Shown here piece by piece: positions 1-12,675 of a stretch of 64,000 nt of DNA. The DNA comes from Hydractinia symbiolongicarpus (Eukaryota; Cnidaria; Hydrozoa; Anthoathecata; Hydractiniidae): positions 18,033,001 to 18,097,000 of the forward strand of contig NC_079875.1 in assembly GCF_029227915.1 (NCBI RefSeq), in the 5' to 3' direction. Both the position numbers and the translations under genes were made by a program. Numbering within the stretch: the first letter of the stretch is position 1; each line of letters starts with the position of its first letter. Under the pieces are notes generated by a model, which was not told the DNA's origin, did no database searches, and saw only the letters and a list, made by a program, of their open reading frames with translations.

Positions 1-156
1 AGAAACAGAAGATGAAACTATAGATTTAATAGAGGATGAAAATGAGGTCGCAAAAACGTATGATAAAGAGAAAGTTTTTGAAATTAGGAGTAACAACGGC
101 TTAACACTCATTCCTAAATATTGTAAAAGAAAAGCCATAAAAACAATAACTAATTG

Positions 157-318
157 AGAGTACAGAAACTTAACAGGAATGTCGAATGTCGTGAACGACT
201 ATCTGTTCTAAGTCGATTTCACAACGATGTTAGAAGTTTATGTAGCCTTGGTTTGAGCAGCAAAAGTTATGAATCACTTTTGTCAAGTTTGGTTGTGGAA
301 AAACTCCCTCATATATAA
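157..318 (+). pseudogene. BEL/Pao-type gag-like (DUF1759-like) fragment
   Basis: An open frame runs from 157 to a stop at 316-318. It reads NRNVECRERLS near the start, then DVRSLCSLGLSSKSYESLL and VVEKLP. The pattern V.SL.SLG...SYE.LL...V.EKLP is what I associate with the DUF1759 gag-like region of BEL/Pao LTR retrotransposons, whose full polyproteins exceed 1500 residues. There is no start codon in context, and nothing after the stop matches protease or RT. I read it as a short relic. An acidic frame just before it (1-157, ETEDETIDLIEDENEV and onwards, ending in TGA) may belong to the same relic or to the last exon of a plus-strand gene running in from outside the window. Confidence 0.45.
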
Positions 319-941
319 AGAAATATAAGTTTGCCCTTAAAATTATTTTCTAACAGCTCAATTGTAGCATTTGTCAGAACAAGGATGCCAGAAGAGTAAA
401 TAGTAAACAGTTTCACTGTTTTAAAAACTTGCATCTTATAATACTGCTTGAATGCTTACCAGGTTAGACCAAATAATAAATAAATTAAGAAATAAGTTAA
501 GAAATATATACATATAATTATTGGTACATACATTTATGTTGTTGTTTTGCTTGGTACCAGACCTGTAAAAAATAGTTTGCAATATATTCTTTGTTCTTAA
601 GACTAGTCCAAAAACACCCCATAAAAAGTTTCAAGCCAATAACCCATCTATATTATAATACCTGTAAACGTCTGTCTGTCACGCAAAATGAATAAATGAA
701 TAATTAATAAAATGAACGTATATACATACATTTATTCATAGCGACAAAATAGCACCGTGCGTGATCCATTGGACACATTGTCCAATTTGTATGCGTAACC
801 TGCAAAGTAATGAAAAATAATATTAGTTAAATCTGCTCCTTTCACGATTCTGAATAGTATTGCTTAATTATTTATGCAGAACATAATGCAGATAAGTGAT
901 ACTAGGTACATCTGTAAATGTTTATCAAATTAGCATAGACA

Positions 942-961
942 CCCCCCCCCCCCCCCCCCCC
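942..961. repeat. Poly(C) homopolymer, 20 bases
   Basis: An uninterrupted run of 20 C in otherwise AT-rich sequence. A similar 22-base run occurs at 15,244. Confidence 0.95.
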
Positions 962-3014
962 AGCATTGTTAGTGTTACTCCTGGTAAGTCTCGTTGCAGG
1001 GATAATTTAACACTGATTTTGATTTAAATTTTAAAAGTGTATTTATGGAAAAAGAAATTAGAAGATAACAAATGCATTGTATTCTAAAAAGTCATTACAT
1101 AATATGAATGAAAAAAACTCTCTTTCCCTCAATATTAAAATTGCTGAAATTGCAGAAAATTCTAAACTTTAATTTATAACCAACCACTAAAAGAGAATTA
1201 CCATAATTAAGTTACCAAAGACATGGATATTAAATTTTTATTTTAAAAGGTGCTCGTCTGTTGTGATTATTCTGGTCATCAGATTACTACACACCATACA
1301 TATCCCTGAGACATGTAATATTATAGACTGCAGCATAGGCAGTAAAAAGTCCACTGAGACCACTAAAATTTTTTTATGTGCATTTTCGTACAGCTAAGCT
1401 AGCTATTTGAGCTTAGCGAGGCTTATTCTCTGATGTCAATAGTGTGGGCCTATAAAAAATTTCAACCATTTCCCTTGTATATAGGTGAAATTTTAATTTG
1501 AATACCAATAAGCGTTTGAACTAAAGGCACTCAAACAGTCATTTTTTGTGCACACAGCTAAATAACAAAGGCAAATTATGTCCGAGAAAAAGTGGTAAGC
1601 ACAATCCATTGGACAAAAATAGCATGTGCAATCTCATGTGCAATTTGACAGATCGCAAGGACAATTTCCACATTAGTGAGACAAAACAGAGAAAAAGGTT
1701 TTGGTTTGAAGTTTCCAGGCTACCAAATTGCTTGTGCTATGGAATAATTGTCTCTTGTGATTTTTCGTTACAGAAATTATATTATAGTTGTCGTAAAAAT
1801 GTCTGTGATATGTGTTAGCTAGCTAAAAATGACAACGATAAACGCTATGATAAGCAGCACTGAATGTAATTATCCAGCGTCGTTTATTAAAATCAGATTT
1901 CCTATCACAGTAGTAGCTACAGTAAGAAATATACTTTCAATGAAAGAACAACAGAGAAGGCTATACCTACCTACCTTTTGGGCTACATATTTTTGACCGA
2001 TGAAAAACATCAAGCAACACAGATTAACTTAAAAAAATGATTTAACTTCGTTTAACGTTTTTGGTAGAGTGGTAACGAATTTATTTCAATTTATTTCAAT
2101 TTTAAGTAAAAAAAGATTTCTTCTCTTTTTCGTATATGATAAAGAGCTTGTCTCTGATTTATTTTTTTATGCAACTAGACCTAGCAGTTTTTTTATAGCA
2201 GTTTTTTGTAAAGAAAGTTCCTTATTAAAAATGACAAAGTTTGCTAGTTACCTTTTGTGTTTTTATCACGGTATAAAGATGTTGTCTCTACTGTTTTTAT
2301 TAATATCCCTGATGTGAAATTTAATATGTTGTTTACAAACATAATCAGAACATGTTTATTTATTATATTACGGTGATCGAATTATCCAATTTAAAGACGC
2401 TGCATTGCCCTTTTATTTATAATATGTATAACGGCTCCATTTTTTCTTGATAGTACAGTAAAAAATGCTCCAAATACACGGTCTTAGTAATTTTTAAACA
2501 ATCAAAAAGTTGCGTTTTTAATGGAAAACAAAAAACAAAGTATACAGGGCGTGCATAGCCACTTTCATTGTGTTAGAAGAACACGAGCCTCAACAAAGTA
2601 TGGACAGATCTGTCATAAATAAGAACAATTCAGGGGAGGAGGGGTTCAGAAAAGTTATGTTCCACTATTCAAAACAAAAAAATAGAAATGAGACTAAAAA
2701 ATAATTTAAAAATAAATAAAAAAGCGAAGTTTCAAAAAACAAATAAATTAAATTTCAGTTTGAGATTTTTTAGAAATTAATTTCTAAGGCAATTTACTTT
2801 AGTATTATTGACTGTTTTGCCTTGCCTACTCCCTGGCCTTGTCTTGCTAGTTCCTCTTTAATTGTTCCTTGCTGTTTTGTGCTTTTTCTGCCCTTACCAA
2901 GTTTGCTAAGTTAAAAATATATAATATTAAATCGTTTTATTGGACAAAATAGAACACGAGAATTCAACTTATATTACGTTTCGACTAAAAGTAGCATCTA
3001 CTATGTCTCGCCTT

Positions 3015-3045
3015 CAAACCTAGGAGACCTTGTCTCCCAGGTTTG
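3015..3045. repeat. Hairpin, 14-bp arms, 3-nt loop
   Basis: Arms caaacctaggagac and gtctcccaggtttg pair with one mismatch around the loop ctt. It is not next to a recognised gene end. Confidence 0.7.
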
Positions 3046-3688
3046 CAACCCTTTATATATTAATTAACACGCAAGTGTAATTGTCAATAAAGCAAGTAGT
3101 TGTAACCCTGTGGAAAAACCCACACGCACCCTGTTAGTATGATTACCTCACATAAAATCTGAAAAAAAAAGATTCACACAGATATTTAGAGCTTGGATAT
3201 TATTATATAGACATACAGGTTTTATACAAATAGAGATCTTTATAACAAAATTTCACTTAAGTAAAATACTTTAAATTAAAAAGACACTCATGGACAATTA
3301 TAAATTCAAAGTCTCGTAAGAGAAACACTAACAGTACTAAATTGGGGGAGCCATTTAATTAAGAAGAGTGTGTTTGTTAATTGGCATGTGATTTTGTACA
3401 GTAATTATTTTATCAAATTAATACCATAAAAAAAAATCAGTCAAATCAGTCAAAAAAAAAAAGAAAAAAAAAAAGCAAAATGCTGACAAATGTGTAAATA
3501 ATTTTGAGGATTTTCGGCAAGTTTTTAACCTCATTTACATAAGCCTAAATTCTTGTGTACCACATTAGTGTTAATTGCCATTTTATCACACTTTAATGGC
3601 AAAAAAAAACCTTAAAACTATTGTCAAACAGCATCAACGAATGTATATAGTTGTTAATAACCTAATTTGGAAATGTAAAAGACTTTAC

Positions 3689-3782
3689 CTTTTGGGACAT
3701 GGAAGCAATCACCCTTTTCCAAGTCAATGAAAACTTTTTCTGATAAATTTATCCTGACATCCCCATCAATCGCATAAAATGA
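3689..3782 (-). CDS. Exon with cupin-like strand pattern (CENP-C/Mif2-like)
   Basis: Minus-strand exon with acceptor tttttttctag and donor gtaaag, 94 nt, phase 0 to 1. It reads SFYAIDGDVRINLSEKV followed by FIDLEKGDCFHVPK. The F.V..G.V...L....F.L..GD.F.VP.G pattern is a cupin barrel and resembles the C-terminal dimerisation cupin of CENP-C/Mif2, the inner-kinetochore protein. That name is inference: other small cupins share the pattern. The next exon, expected to start with the rest of a Gly codon, was not found to the left. The preceding exon is at 7,908, and the Penelope-like element at 4.0-6.5 kb sits in the intron between them. Confidence 0.6.
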
Positions 3783-3963
3783 CTAGAAAAAAAGACAAAC
3801 ATTTCATTTACAATAAAAAGACACAGCATAACAATAAGCTGAAACATCATTACTTTTCATAACCTTACATCCCACTACATTGCATGCAAAAACCACGATT
3901 AAAAATTAAACTTTGGTAAAAAACTTTCTTGGTAGAAACAATGTGAATGTAATTCAGCAATTT

Positions 3964-4600
3964 TTGAGAGAAGGATCAACAATGTATATATGTTTTGACA
4001 ATATATATCGGATTTAACTCCAATTCAGGTCAATCACTAAAACAGAATATAAAAAACAGTTAAACTGTTTGCTAAAGATATACACAGCTAAAAAGTATTT
4101 ACATACTTACAAGTAAAATTCATTTTAAAAAAAGCTTATTCACTAACATAAATTGTGTCATGATATATAGTGTGTTGGTTGTCTCAAAGGACATTCAACA
4201 TAAAGGAAATTATATTTTTATTGTTAGTGTGCGGCTTTTGTACTCATCCCTTGTGTTTATTGAAGGTTTTAATAGCTTCATATGGAGAGCCTCCAGATTC
4301 ATTAATTTAAATACATTACTGTTGTAGTCAATTATTTTCATATCACTAAAAGAAGGTTGCACATTACATGAATTAAAATGCATTTTCACGGGTTTTCCCT
4401 CTTGAATATGTTCTTTAAATCGCGTAATCAAATGTCGAGCTATCTGCCCAACAGGGCACGACTTACGTGATTTGGTAGACTACGTGACTTTTGAACAATT
4501 CCTCTACAGGTGTTTTGAGTGAGGGAAGGATGGATTGAACCTTTCGTATTCTTGAGATCACTTTACAGGGAGCATCTATTTGTCTAAGGGAACGTTCCGA
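3964..4600 (-). repeat. Left inverted arm (pseudo-LTR) of Penelope-like element
   Basis: This arm is the reverse complement of 5953-6527 over nearly its whole length, with about 85 extra bases near 4005-4090 and scattered changes. It includes a second copy of the GIY-YIG C-terminal coding end on the minus strand (4210-4431, reading FKEHIQEGKPVKMHFNSC). Inverted or tandem LTR-like copies of this kind are typical of Penelope-like elements. Confidence 0.75.
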
Positions 4601-5875
4601 GAAATGCTGTTTTAGAAAACTTTGACAAAAATGATCTTCTTGCGGAGCTAGACGATCTTTTACGCTATTGCAAAAGAAACAAAGTAAGTGATGAAGTTAT
4701 GACTGATATCAAAGTTAAAACACTGGCTTACGTCCAACGTTGTCAAAAACAGAAGAATTCACATAACATACAAATGACACTTTGTTACTTAAAGGAGAAC
4801 AATCGTTCGATAAAGGGATCAGCATTTGTTTAATGGAATGTAGTGTATATAAAGAAAAACTTGATAAAATTATTAAGCTCCCGCAATTCAAAAAATATAA
4901 AAAAACTCGGAAGAATGCAAAACACCCTATCCTGAAAAAGGTGGAGCGCATTGTTGAACTTTTGCAGGGCTTGAAAGGCTCGAACAAGATCAGTGAATCA
5001 TTGTATGACAAACTCAAACTTATCGGAAGCCAACCACCGCGACTATATGGCTTGGCAAAAGTCCATAAAACTGACAAACCATTAAGGCCAGTTCTTGCGA
5101 TTGCGATCGAATGTCGAAGAATGTAAAATTAGTACATCAACAATATCTGAGTCTCTTGGAGAAATAAACTTGAATGAGGATGAAGAAGTCATTAGTTTTG
5201 ATGTAAGCTCATCGTCGTGGAAGCAATAAATCATTGTGCTTACCTGCTATACTCTGGAAAGTACGAACAACCCCCTGTTTCAAAGGAGACTTTTGTAAAG
5301 CAGTCAATCATGTGCAGTTGCGACGTCTTGAATTTGACACACAACGGTATATATTGACAGGATGGTTTGGCTATGGGCAGTCCTGCAGCGCCCAATTTTG
5401 CCAACGGTTGGCTGAGCAAGTTCGATCCTAGAATCAAAGGGGTTGTCAAGTTGTATGCAAGGTATATGGATGATATTCTTCGCGATATTAGGTCCGGCCA
5501 AATTGATGAAAAACTTGCGGAAATAAATGAACACCACCCACAGCTAAGCTTTACTATTGAACATGAAAAATATGCTACAATTCCATTTCTCGATATGAAG
5601 CTCGCAACAAAGGAAAGCTATTGTCAACATGGTATACCAAAGACTCTGGTACGGGACTTACAATGAATTGTCAAACCTTCGCACCGATTAAATACAAACG
5701 ATCTGTTGTTTCCGGGATGGTCTGCAGAATTTACAACTCATGCAGCACACAGGCAAACGTTCACGAAAGTCTGAACAAGGCAAAAACGATACTTGAACAT
5801 AACCAATACCCTGCTTCGTTCTATAACCCTATCATTGAAAAGACATCAGACAAGATCATGCACTGAAAAAAGAGA
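4600..5875 (+). pseudogene. Penelope-like element reverse transcriptase (decayed)
   Basis: RT core of a Penelope-like retroelement, split by several frameshifts and stops. In order: an upstream segment NFDKNDLLAELDDLLRY (from about 4615); DKGISICLMECSVYKEKLD and PRLYGLAKVHKTDKPLRPV (4782-5126 frame); VISFDVSSSS (about 5188-5220, motif A with its Asp); GLAMGSPAAPNFANGWL (about 5363-5410); YARYMDDIL with the catalytic YMDD box (5367-5666 frame); ATIPFLDMKLATKES; and, after another frame change, WYTKDSGTGL with PIKYKRSVVSGMV (thumb). The order matches Penelope RTs and not LINE RTs. It has at least four frame breaks, so it is inactive. The GIY-YIG domain follows in the right arm. Confidence 0.85.
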
Positions 5876-5910
5876 CAGAGATCTAAGAGCACGAGACGAG
5901 CAAGAACAAA

Positions 5911-6320
5911 TTGATTTTTCTTCAATATAGGGGAAAAGTCACTGATAATTTTGAACGTTGCCTTAGACAAATAGATGCTCCCTGTAAAGTGATCTCAACA
6001 ATACGAAAGGTTCAATCCATCCTTCCCTCACTCAAAACACCTGTAGAGGAATTGTTCAAAAGTCACGTAGTCTACCAAATCACATGTTCACGATGTCAGT
6101 CGTGCTATGTTGGGCAGACAGCTCGACATTTGATTACGCGATTAAAGAACATATTCAAGAGGGAAAACCTGTGAAAATGCATTTTAATTCATGTAAAGTG
6201 CAACCTTCTTTTAGTGCTATAAAAATAATTGACTCCCACAGTAATGTGTTTAAATTAATGACTCAGGAAGCTCTCCATATGAAGCTATTAAAACCTTCAA
6301 TAAACACAAGGGATGAGTAA
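5911..6320 (+). pseudogene. Penelope GIY-YIG endonuclease domain (frameshifted)
   Basis: C-terminal endonuclease of the same element, in two overlapping frames. The first (5911-6174) reads KSHVVYQITCSRCQSCYVGQ then TARHLITR. It carries the CxxC pair and the YVGQT..R signature of the Penelope GIY-YIG family. The second (6084-6320) continues with KEHIQEGKPVKMHFNSC and ends at a stop near 6320. A frameshift near 6140-6150 separates the halves. In Penelope elements this domain nicks target DNA to prime reverse transcription. Confidence 0.8.
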
Positions 6321-6527
6321 AAAGCCGCACACTAACGATAAAAATATAATATCCTTTATGTTGAATGTCCTTTGAGACAACCAACACACTACATATCATG
6401 ACACAATTTATGTTAGTGAATAAGCTTTTTTAAATGAATTTTACTTGTAAGTATGTAAATATATTATTTAGCTGTGTATGTATATATATTGTCAAAACAT
6501 ATATACATTGTTGATCCTTCTCTAAAA
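5953..6527 (+). repeat. Right inverted arm (pseudo-LTR) of Penelope-like element
   Basis: Pairs with the left arm in inverted orientation. The inner edge is at the GAACGTT near 5953. The outer edge lies near the sequence cattgttgatccttctct (about 6508-6525), which reappears as its complement at 3964-3990. Confidence 0.75.
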
Positions 6528-6529
6528 AA

Positions 6530-7900
6530 AAAAAAATTAATAAAAAACTTACGATATCTTTTTGGGCATAGAGGAACCCCTTTTCGCCATATTCCATGAG
6601 ATAGATATGCCCTAGAGTACCCTTGGGTGTCACCAATGCTGGTGACACCCACGCGGCCATACTCAAATGCGACAGTTCTTTTGCCATAGTTTTTTTACCA
6701 TACACTAAATGTCAATTCAAATTATATTCAGTTATAAATATATTCAATTATATTATTATATATTTTTTTTGAATAAATATAGGCGAACATTCCTTTAAGC
6801 TTAGAAAACTTAATAACAAAATTAAAAAAAAAAAAAAATTTGCTTTTTGCTTTTATTAACAACGCAGAGTTAACAAATGCCAGTAAATTGACACAAAGAT
6901 TTTTTATCAATGTAATGTTTAGTGAAGTTTTGAAGGATTTATCGATTTAGGCTCAAACTGACAGTTTTCTTCAGACTATTATTTTAAGGAGAAGTAACCT
7001 CAAACATATGCAAATATTCTTCGACTACACATTTGTAATTCAACTTATACAATCAGCAAAATAACACATATCTTTGTAAAAACCTTCTTTTTAAAAAAAA
7101 GCGTGTATAATAATTATAATTCAACAAATTTCTAATTAAGGTTATTACTATGGACTAGCACTGGTTATGATCAGAAACTGAAAAAATATGCTCAAATCTT
7201 TCGTTTAAACAATAGCTCATTAACTATTTTGTTAATTTCAATAGAAAAAACTTAGCAAAAGTTGGACATGTCGAACTACACTTTCTGAACTAAAAAACGT
7301 CACCAAATCCTTTTAAAATTGCAAAGGGTTCAGAATAACAAAATGAGCGTAGTAAACATGTAGTTCTTACAAAATCGATAAAATTTTTAGCTGAAAAAAA
7401 TAGGTATTTCAAGTTTTTTTTGTTATAGCTACTGGGTTTTTTTTAAATGAAAAATTAGAGCTTACCCCCCCCTTTAAGAACAAAGAAACAATGTTAGTTT
7501 TGATTAATTGTCCCACTATTTTCTTACTAAAAATTTAAATTAGCTATGTACTCTGGTTATCATGTTTATTTCTTTAGCAGGGTAGACACAGATTTAAAAG
7601 TTCATAATTTCTCAGTAGATTTGAGGAGACTTTAAGGTCACATTTTAGGAGAAAAGACTAAAAAAAGATTAAAAAACTATTCCGAATTTTAGGACAAAAT
7701 AAAGCGTGACTAATTAAGTCTTTTCATTTTTAATTTCAACACAATTTTGACTATATATGATTAAAATCTTATTTGAATTCAAATTTTAAATGCTCAATAA
7801 AAGTGAATTTAAATTATTTGTTAATTCCAAATTATAGATAATTTCCAAATTCAATATATGTACCTGGTAATATCTAAGAACAAAACAAAAGAAGAACTTA
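6530..7900. other. Intronic stretch with a dispersed repeat
   Basis: No exon recognised. The 7150-7285 segment (ggactagcactggtt...) is a diverged copy of sequence inside the MITE at 55.8-56.2 kb, so a related element fragment lies here. Confidence 0.5.
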
Positions 7901-7907
7901 AACTTAC

Positions 7908-7941
7908 ATGGCTTATATGGTTGCTTTTCACACGATGCTGC
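7908..7941 (-). CDS. Small exon upstream of the cupin exon
   Basis: 34 nt, acceptor gctcattcttacag, donor gtaagt (both strong), phase 2 to 0. Reads R/QHRVKSNHISH and joins in frame to SFYAIDGDV of the 3,689 exon. In cupins of the CENP-C type a short basic/polar lead-in precedes the first barrel strand. Confidence 0.6.
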
Positions 7942-8818
7942 CTGTAAGAATGAGCAAAAAATATAAATTTATGTCATGAACGGCATCACACAATAGCAAG
8001 TAAACCTAAACAAAATCAAGATAGGAATAAAACTTAATTTAAACAAACTGGAAGAGAGAAATGTATAACAATAACACAAATGTTTCATTAATATCACTAA
8101 CTGATGTCGCTGAATTGAAAAAAATATATCCCTGGAACTGCAGAAAGTTGCAGAATCTATTTATATTGATACTTTAATAACTTTGTGTGTAGATAACACT
8201 TGAACAGAATAAAAAATCGTGACACAATTAAATTGCAATGAACCCTGTTATCATCAATATTTAGCAAATTAATATAAAAAAATAAATATATATTTTTAAA
8301 AAAAACCCTTTCCTACCCAGACAGGCTTAAAAATCAAACAAAATTTCAGAAATAAGTTTTAAATTATATCCATTCTTATAATAGTATAAATTGTTAAAAA
8401 TTGATAAATAATAAATAAAAGAAGCTGACTTTCTATCTTTTGAAAAGAATAATACTTTTTTAACATATTTGTTGTCTGATCAATAGATTTTTCGGCCAGG
8501 AGACATCTATTAATAATAATAATATTTTTTGCCCTCAAGAAATGGACAGAGAAGTAGAGCACTTATAAGAATTTCTTTATACTTTCTTCATAATAACAAC
8601 GTGTATGGTTTAAATGCCATCTTATATAATAAAACGTAGTGTCTGTGATAGTGGATGTGTTCATTTACCTGCCGATAAAAGAAAATGTTTTATTTTTCAA
8701 CTTCCTAGATGTTACGGCACTAATGTCAATTACTTAAATAAGATTAACGAAGCTATAGCATTGCCCTTTTAAGTTTAAGGATAAATAACTTAAAAACAAT
8801 TGGAAATAATTTCTTTAC

Positions 8819-8835
8819 CTCCTGCGACAGATTGA
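8819..8835 (-). CDS. Candidate 17-nt microexon
   Basis: Acceptor gaatctctctttaag, donor gtaaag. In phase 0 to 2 it reads SICRR plus AG and joins without a stop to the 7,908 exon. It is short, so chance is possible. The matching phase on both sides is the main support. Confidence 0.4.
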
Positions 8836-8839
8836 CTTA

Positions 8840-11745
8840 AAGAGAGATTCTATGCAAGGAAAATTTGGTGGAATATATATAACCATTCAGGTGTTCCAAA
8901 AGTGTCACATTTTAGAGGTTTATACACCAATTAGGTCATAAATACACCAATTTGTTTTAAAAGGGTAATGGAATTTGTTAAGTGCCCTTGGAAGTGTGTT
9001 TATAGGTTCGGTTTTTATGAAATTTACACCAGCATTTTTGCTAACAGTGAATTTCACTTGTACAGGGACATGAAATCCCTACCTAATTCCTGTGGAGGCC
9101 TTGGCAACTTATGTATAATCTTAATAAAGTTTCTCTGAATTCCCATGTAGCTTAAAGTATTTTAAAGTACTAAATAATTTCTAAGTATCCAAATGATAAA
9201 CAAAAAAACTTCTGTTGTTGAATAAAGTGGTTAGTTCAGGATACAACTAAGAATTATCTTGTATATTGAAATATGGTGTGAACTTTAACCATCTGCTTTG
9301 AATCACCTAGATTTTACAAATACAAAGATTTCAACTGCATTGATAAGGCATAATTTTTTAACCAAGGCACAAATGAAAAGCAGTAATCGAGCTGCACAAT
9401 CATTTTTGATCAATTAACTCTTTAATATAAGTGTTGCGGAAGGAAACAACTTGCAAAAGGTGACAACGAAATAGATGTCCACACAAAAACAACATTACTG
9501 TCTGGGATCTGATGTACTTTGTTGGTCAGTCTTTTTGCAATGCACAACACCCATTTTTATCTGTTTTAACTGATATGGTATATGAAATGAAGCTTAACAC
9601 ATTAGCTGCAGCTTTTTTCATGGCAGACTCTTCAATAATGGCAGGTAAACACAAAACACAAAAATAAAAAATACTACAAGTAAACTTATAACTGTGTGTA
9701 CCTTCGAAAATACAGGGAAGATGTAAATTAAAATGCTTTGCACTATCTTATGCCACATCCACCAATGGAGAAGAAATATAACCCAACAAAACATTGCCTT
9801 GTTTGCTCTTGTAAAAAAAGGAAACACGCTATGCCTCAAGCCTGTCACACCTTTTTTTGTTGCCCAATGCTTCAAAAAATATCATAACCAACAATATTAT
9901 TTTATTCATTGGTCAAATTAGTGTTATTGCATCATTTAAATGTTTTCTTTTTTTACCCGCCTTTATAACCATTTTGCGACATCAGAAATTTTGACCAACT
10001 ATTGTACATAATTACACAGGAAAACACTTAAATGGTTTGAAGTTGAAAAGTTTGATATTATACAGAACAGAACTAAAACTAAAATCTCTGACTAAATGAG
10101 TATACTAGTAGTTGACAGTGAACTGCTAAAAATTTTTCAAGAATGCAAAAGAGAAATAGTCAGAAAAAATGCTGAAAAATGTCTTTCGGTGTAAATTAGA
10201 CCAAGCATTGCAAAAATATTGCGGATAAAAACTTAACTTTTTAAAACATACAGTCAACCCTTGCTACAATAGCCACTTGCGACAGGTGTTTGTAAAAGAC
10301 AGAACATGTTGAAAGACAAAAGTCAAATGTTTTAGGTTAAAATAATTAATGAATTCTTTCTTTTATCTGGTACGCTGGTACTTCACAAGTATTCAGCTTG
10401 TAGTTGGCATGCATTAATACAACTGCTTTGCAATCAGGACACCTGTAACTTTACTTCACCTACACGACTTATTTTTTTTGTTCAGTTTTTTTCACATATA
10501 CATCCCTTGAAGTACTTCCTATTACAATGCTCTGTCTAATCCACAATCACAATTTCCGTTGTCTCTTTAGAACATAATCAACAAGACAAATTTCTTACGT
10601 CCCATATATTCCGTCTCTAATATATTGCAATATATTTCTGATAATAGAGCAATATTGCAGGTGCATAAAAACTTTATGCTTAAATTTGTGTATCCATTGC
10701 ATCCATTGTTTATAGTGTGTAAAACGACTGAGAAAGAAATATATAGGATCTCGTACTCTGACAAACCGTTACATAAATATGAAGTTTTTAAGGTTTTTTG
10801 ATGACATCATAAACATGTTAATTTCAGACGTCTAGGTTGTCCTTACTTATCCATGGGGTGAAAAATGAGTGACATCTTACGAAACTGGCCACAATAAAAT
10901 TGAAACATAAAACTAACATGATATGCTACAGTGGCGAGCAATAATTTTTTTGACTGCAATTGAGGTTGTGGTGAATCTAGAGACACATATATTCAAATTG
11001 GAGAAGTGGTTCTTTTAGGCCAGTTCAACTACTCTACTAAAATAGGAGAGGTGTATGTTCTAAAGTAGTTATTATAAGCTGTTGGTTGTTAATGAGCAGT
11101 GGCCATTACCACAGGTTTGTTTGCCTGTATTTAATAGAAAATTGTGCTCAAGTTTATTCAAAACAGGATATTGAAGAGATTAAAGCATCTCATATTCTTG
11201 TCAGTTGGTAATCAAAAGCATTAAAACTGAAAAAAATAAAATGTGATAACTGTTGTAACGCTAAATATTAAGTGTCTTTCTTATGCTAAATTCACACTGA
11301 AAAACAGTTGTGCATCATGGCATGTCTTCACCATATATAGTAGCCATTTAAATTGGGTAGAATCTAAATATGCTGCAGCATTTTGGGTTGTCAAATGGTG
11401 AAATGAGCATTTTTCATTGTTATCCTTTTTTGCTATTGTATATAAAAATTGAACATAAACACAAAATACAAAAACCATGCAGTGACGTGACATACCACAA
11501 GGGACTGCGTTTTCAGTGTGAATTTAACTTTAGAGATTTATAAAAAAGAATTTGCCTAAGAAAACCCAACAGCATTTCAGAACAATTTAAAAAAGTAATC
11601 TTACTTTAGGAATATTAATAATTTTACATTTTTTTGCTTTAGCAGGTTAATTGCTAAAATTCTCCTAACAACTTAGTTGCAGATCTCAGGTAGAGAATAT
11701 TGTAAAAATGAAACTAAAAAAATTGTAGGATTTTTTATTAAAAAA
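8840..11745. other. Long intron-like stretch
   Basis: AT-rich, with no exon or element that I can support on either strand. ORFs here are short, low-complexity and lack splice or family signals. Confidence 0.45.
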
Positions 11746-11750
11746 CTTAC

Positions 11751-11776
11751 ATCAATAAACGAGTCATCAATTATAT
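11751..11776 (-). CDS. 26-nt microexon, acidic
   Basis: Acceptor gttttttatttag and donor gtaagt, phase 1 to 0, reading (D)IIDDSFID. The other two frames contain stops. Joins 12,643 upstream through a GAT codon and 8,819 downstream at phase 0. Confidence 0.55.
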
Positions 11777-12642
11777 CTAAATAAAAAACAACAACAATTT
11801 TTAAGTTTATTTTTACCGTTATGTATTTGATCGAATAGCGGTTCGGAAGAAACACAAAAACTTTGCATTTCGCGGAAAAAACTTTTGCAGACAAGCAATT
11901 TGGAAATTTTTTACAAGAAATAACTTTCGCGGACCGATAATAAAGCATTAAAAAACAGTATGAAACAAAGGATATGAATGTTGTAATTATTACATCACAA
12001 AAAAAATAAAATAAAAAAATATATAATATTCTTAGTCTATGATTATAATGCCTTTTCAATCTTCCGAAATTTCATCAGCCTTTTGAATGAAAATTATTTT
12101 TCGCTGACAAAAATTACAAAAATTATTGTTCTGCTTCTTTATCACCTTTCTTATAGTTTCTAACTCAGCCAATTAAAAAATAAGTAAAAAAAAAATAAGA
12201 CAATGATACTTGTTTTTGCTTTAATGAGTAGTTAAATACAATTAGCATAAAAGCATTCACTGGGAAATAAATTTACAAAAAAATTCGCGGACACACGTTT
12301 TAGAAGAATTCGTGGGAAAAAACTTTTGTGGACAACACGTTTTAGAAAATTTCGCGAAAAGGCCTGAAAAAACCCAAAACTTTCTTCCAGCGCAAGTTTC
12401 TTCTTTTAAAGTAGGTTATAAAGTACTATCCAAAAACTTCAAAAGACTATAAAATTACTAACAAATAATCAGAGCAACTAAGTGTTTTACAATACACAAT
12501 GAAAAACAATGACAAGAGAAAAATGTATCCATAAAAATTTGACTGGTCAAAACAGATTTTTCTAAAGCAGTATGTTTATTATATTGTACCTTCTATACTC
12601 AGAAGAAACAGACTTTACTATAATGAAAATAAAGAAAAATAC

Positions 12643-12675
12643 CTGTGGTTTCGAATTCAGAGTTGTTTTGAACAT
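12643..12675 (-). CDS. 33-nt microexon, phase 1-1
   Basis: Acceptor ctattcttttag, donor gtattt. Reads (D)VQNNSEFETT. Joins 13,782 upstream (G+AT=Asp) and 11,751 downstream (G+AT=Asp). Confidence 0.55.

Larger units (their letters stand above)
319..3660. other. Gene-poor stretch, AT-rich
   Basis: No supported exon on either strand. It holds a 20-base poly(C) tract (942-961), a Tourist-like phrase 'ctgtctgtcac' near 670-700 also seen at 53.4 kb, a near-perfect hairpin at 3015-3045, and A-rich runs around 3430-3480. The missing 3' end of the cupin gene should lie here or further left; I could not find it. Confidence 0.5.

Noticed and set aside
3135-3165. Acceptor-like tttttttttcag near 3,162 as the exon after the cupin exon
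   Set aside because: Read in the required phase it stops after three residues and does not continue the cupin.
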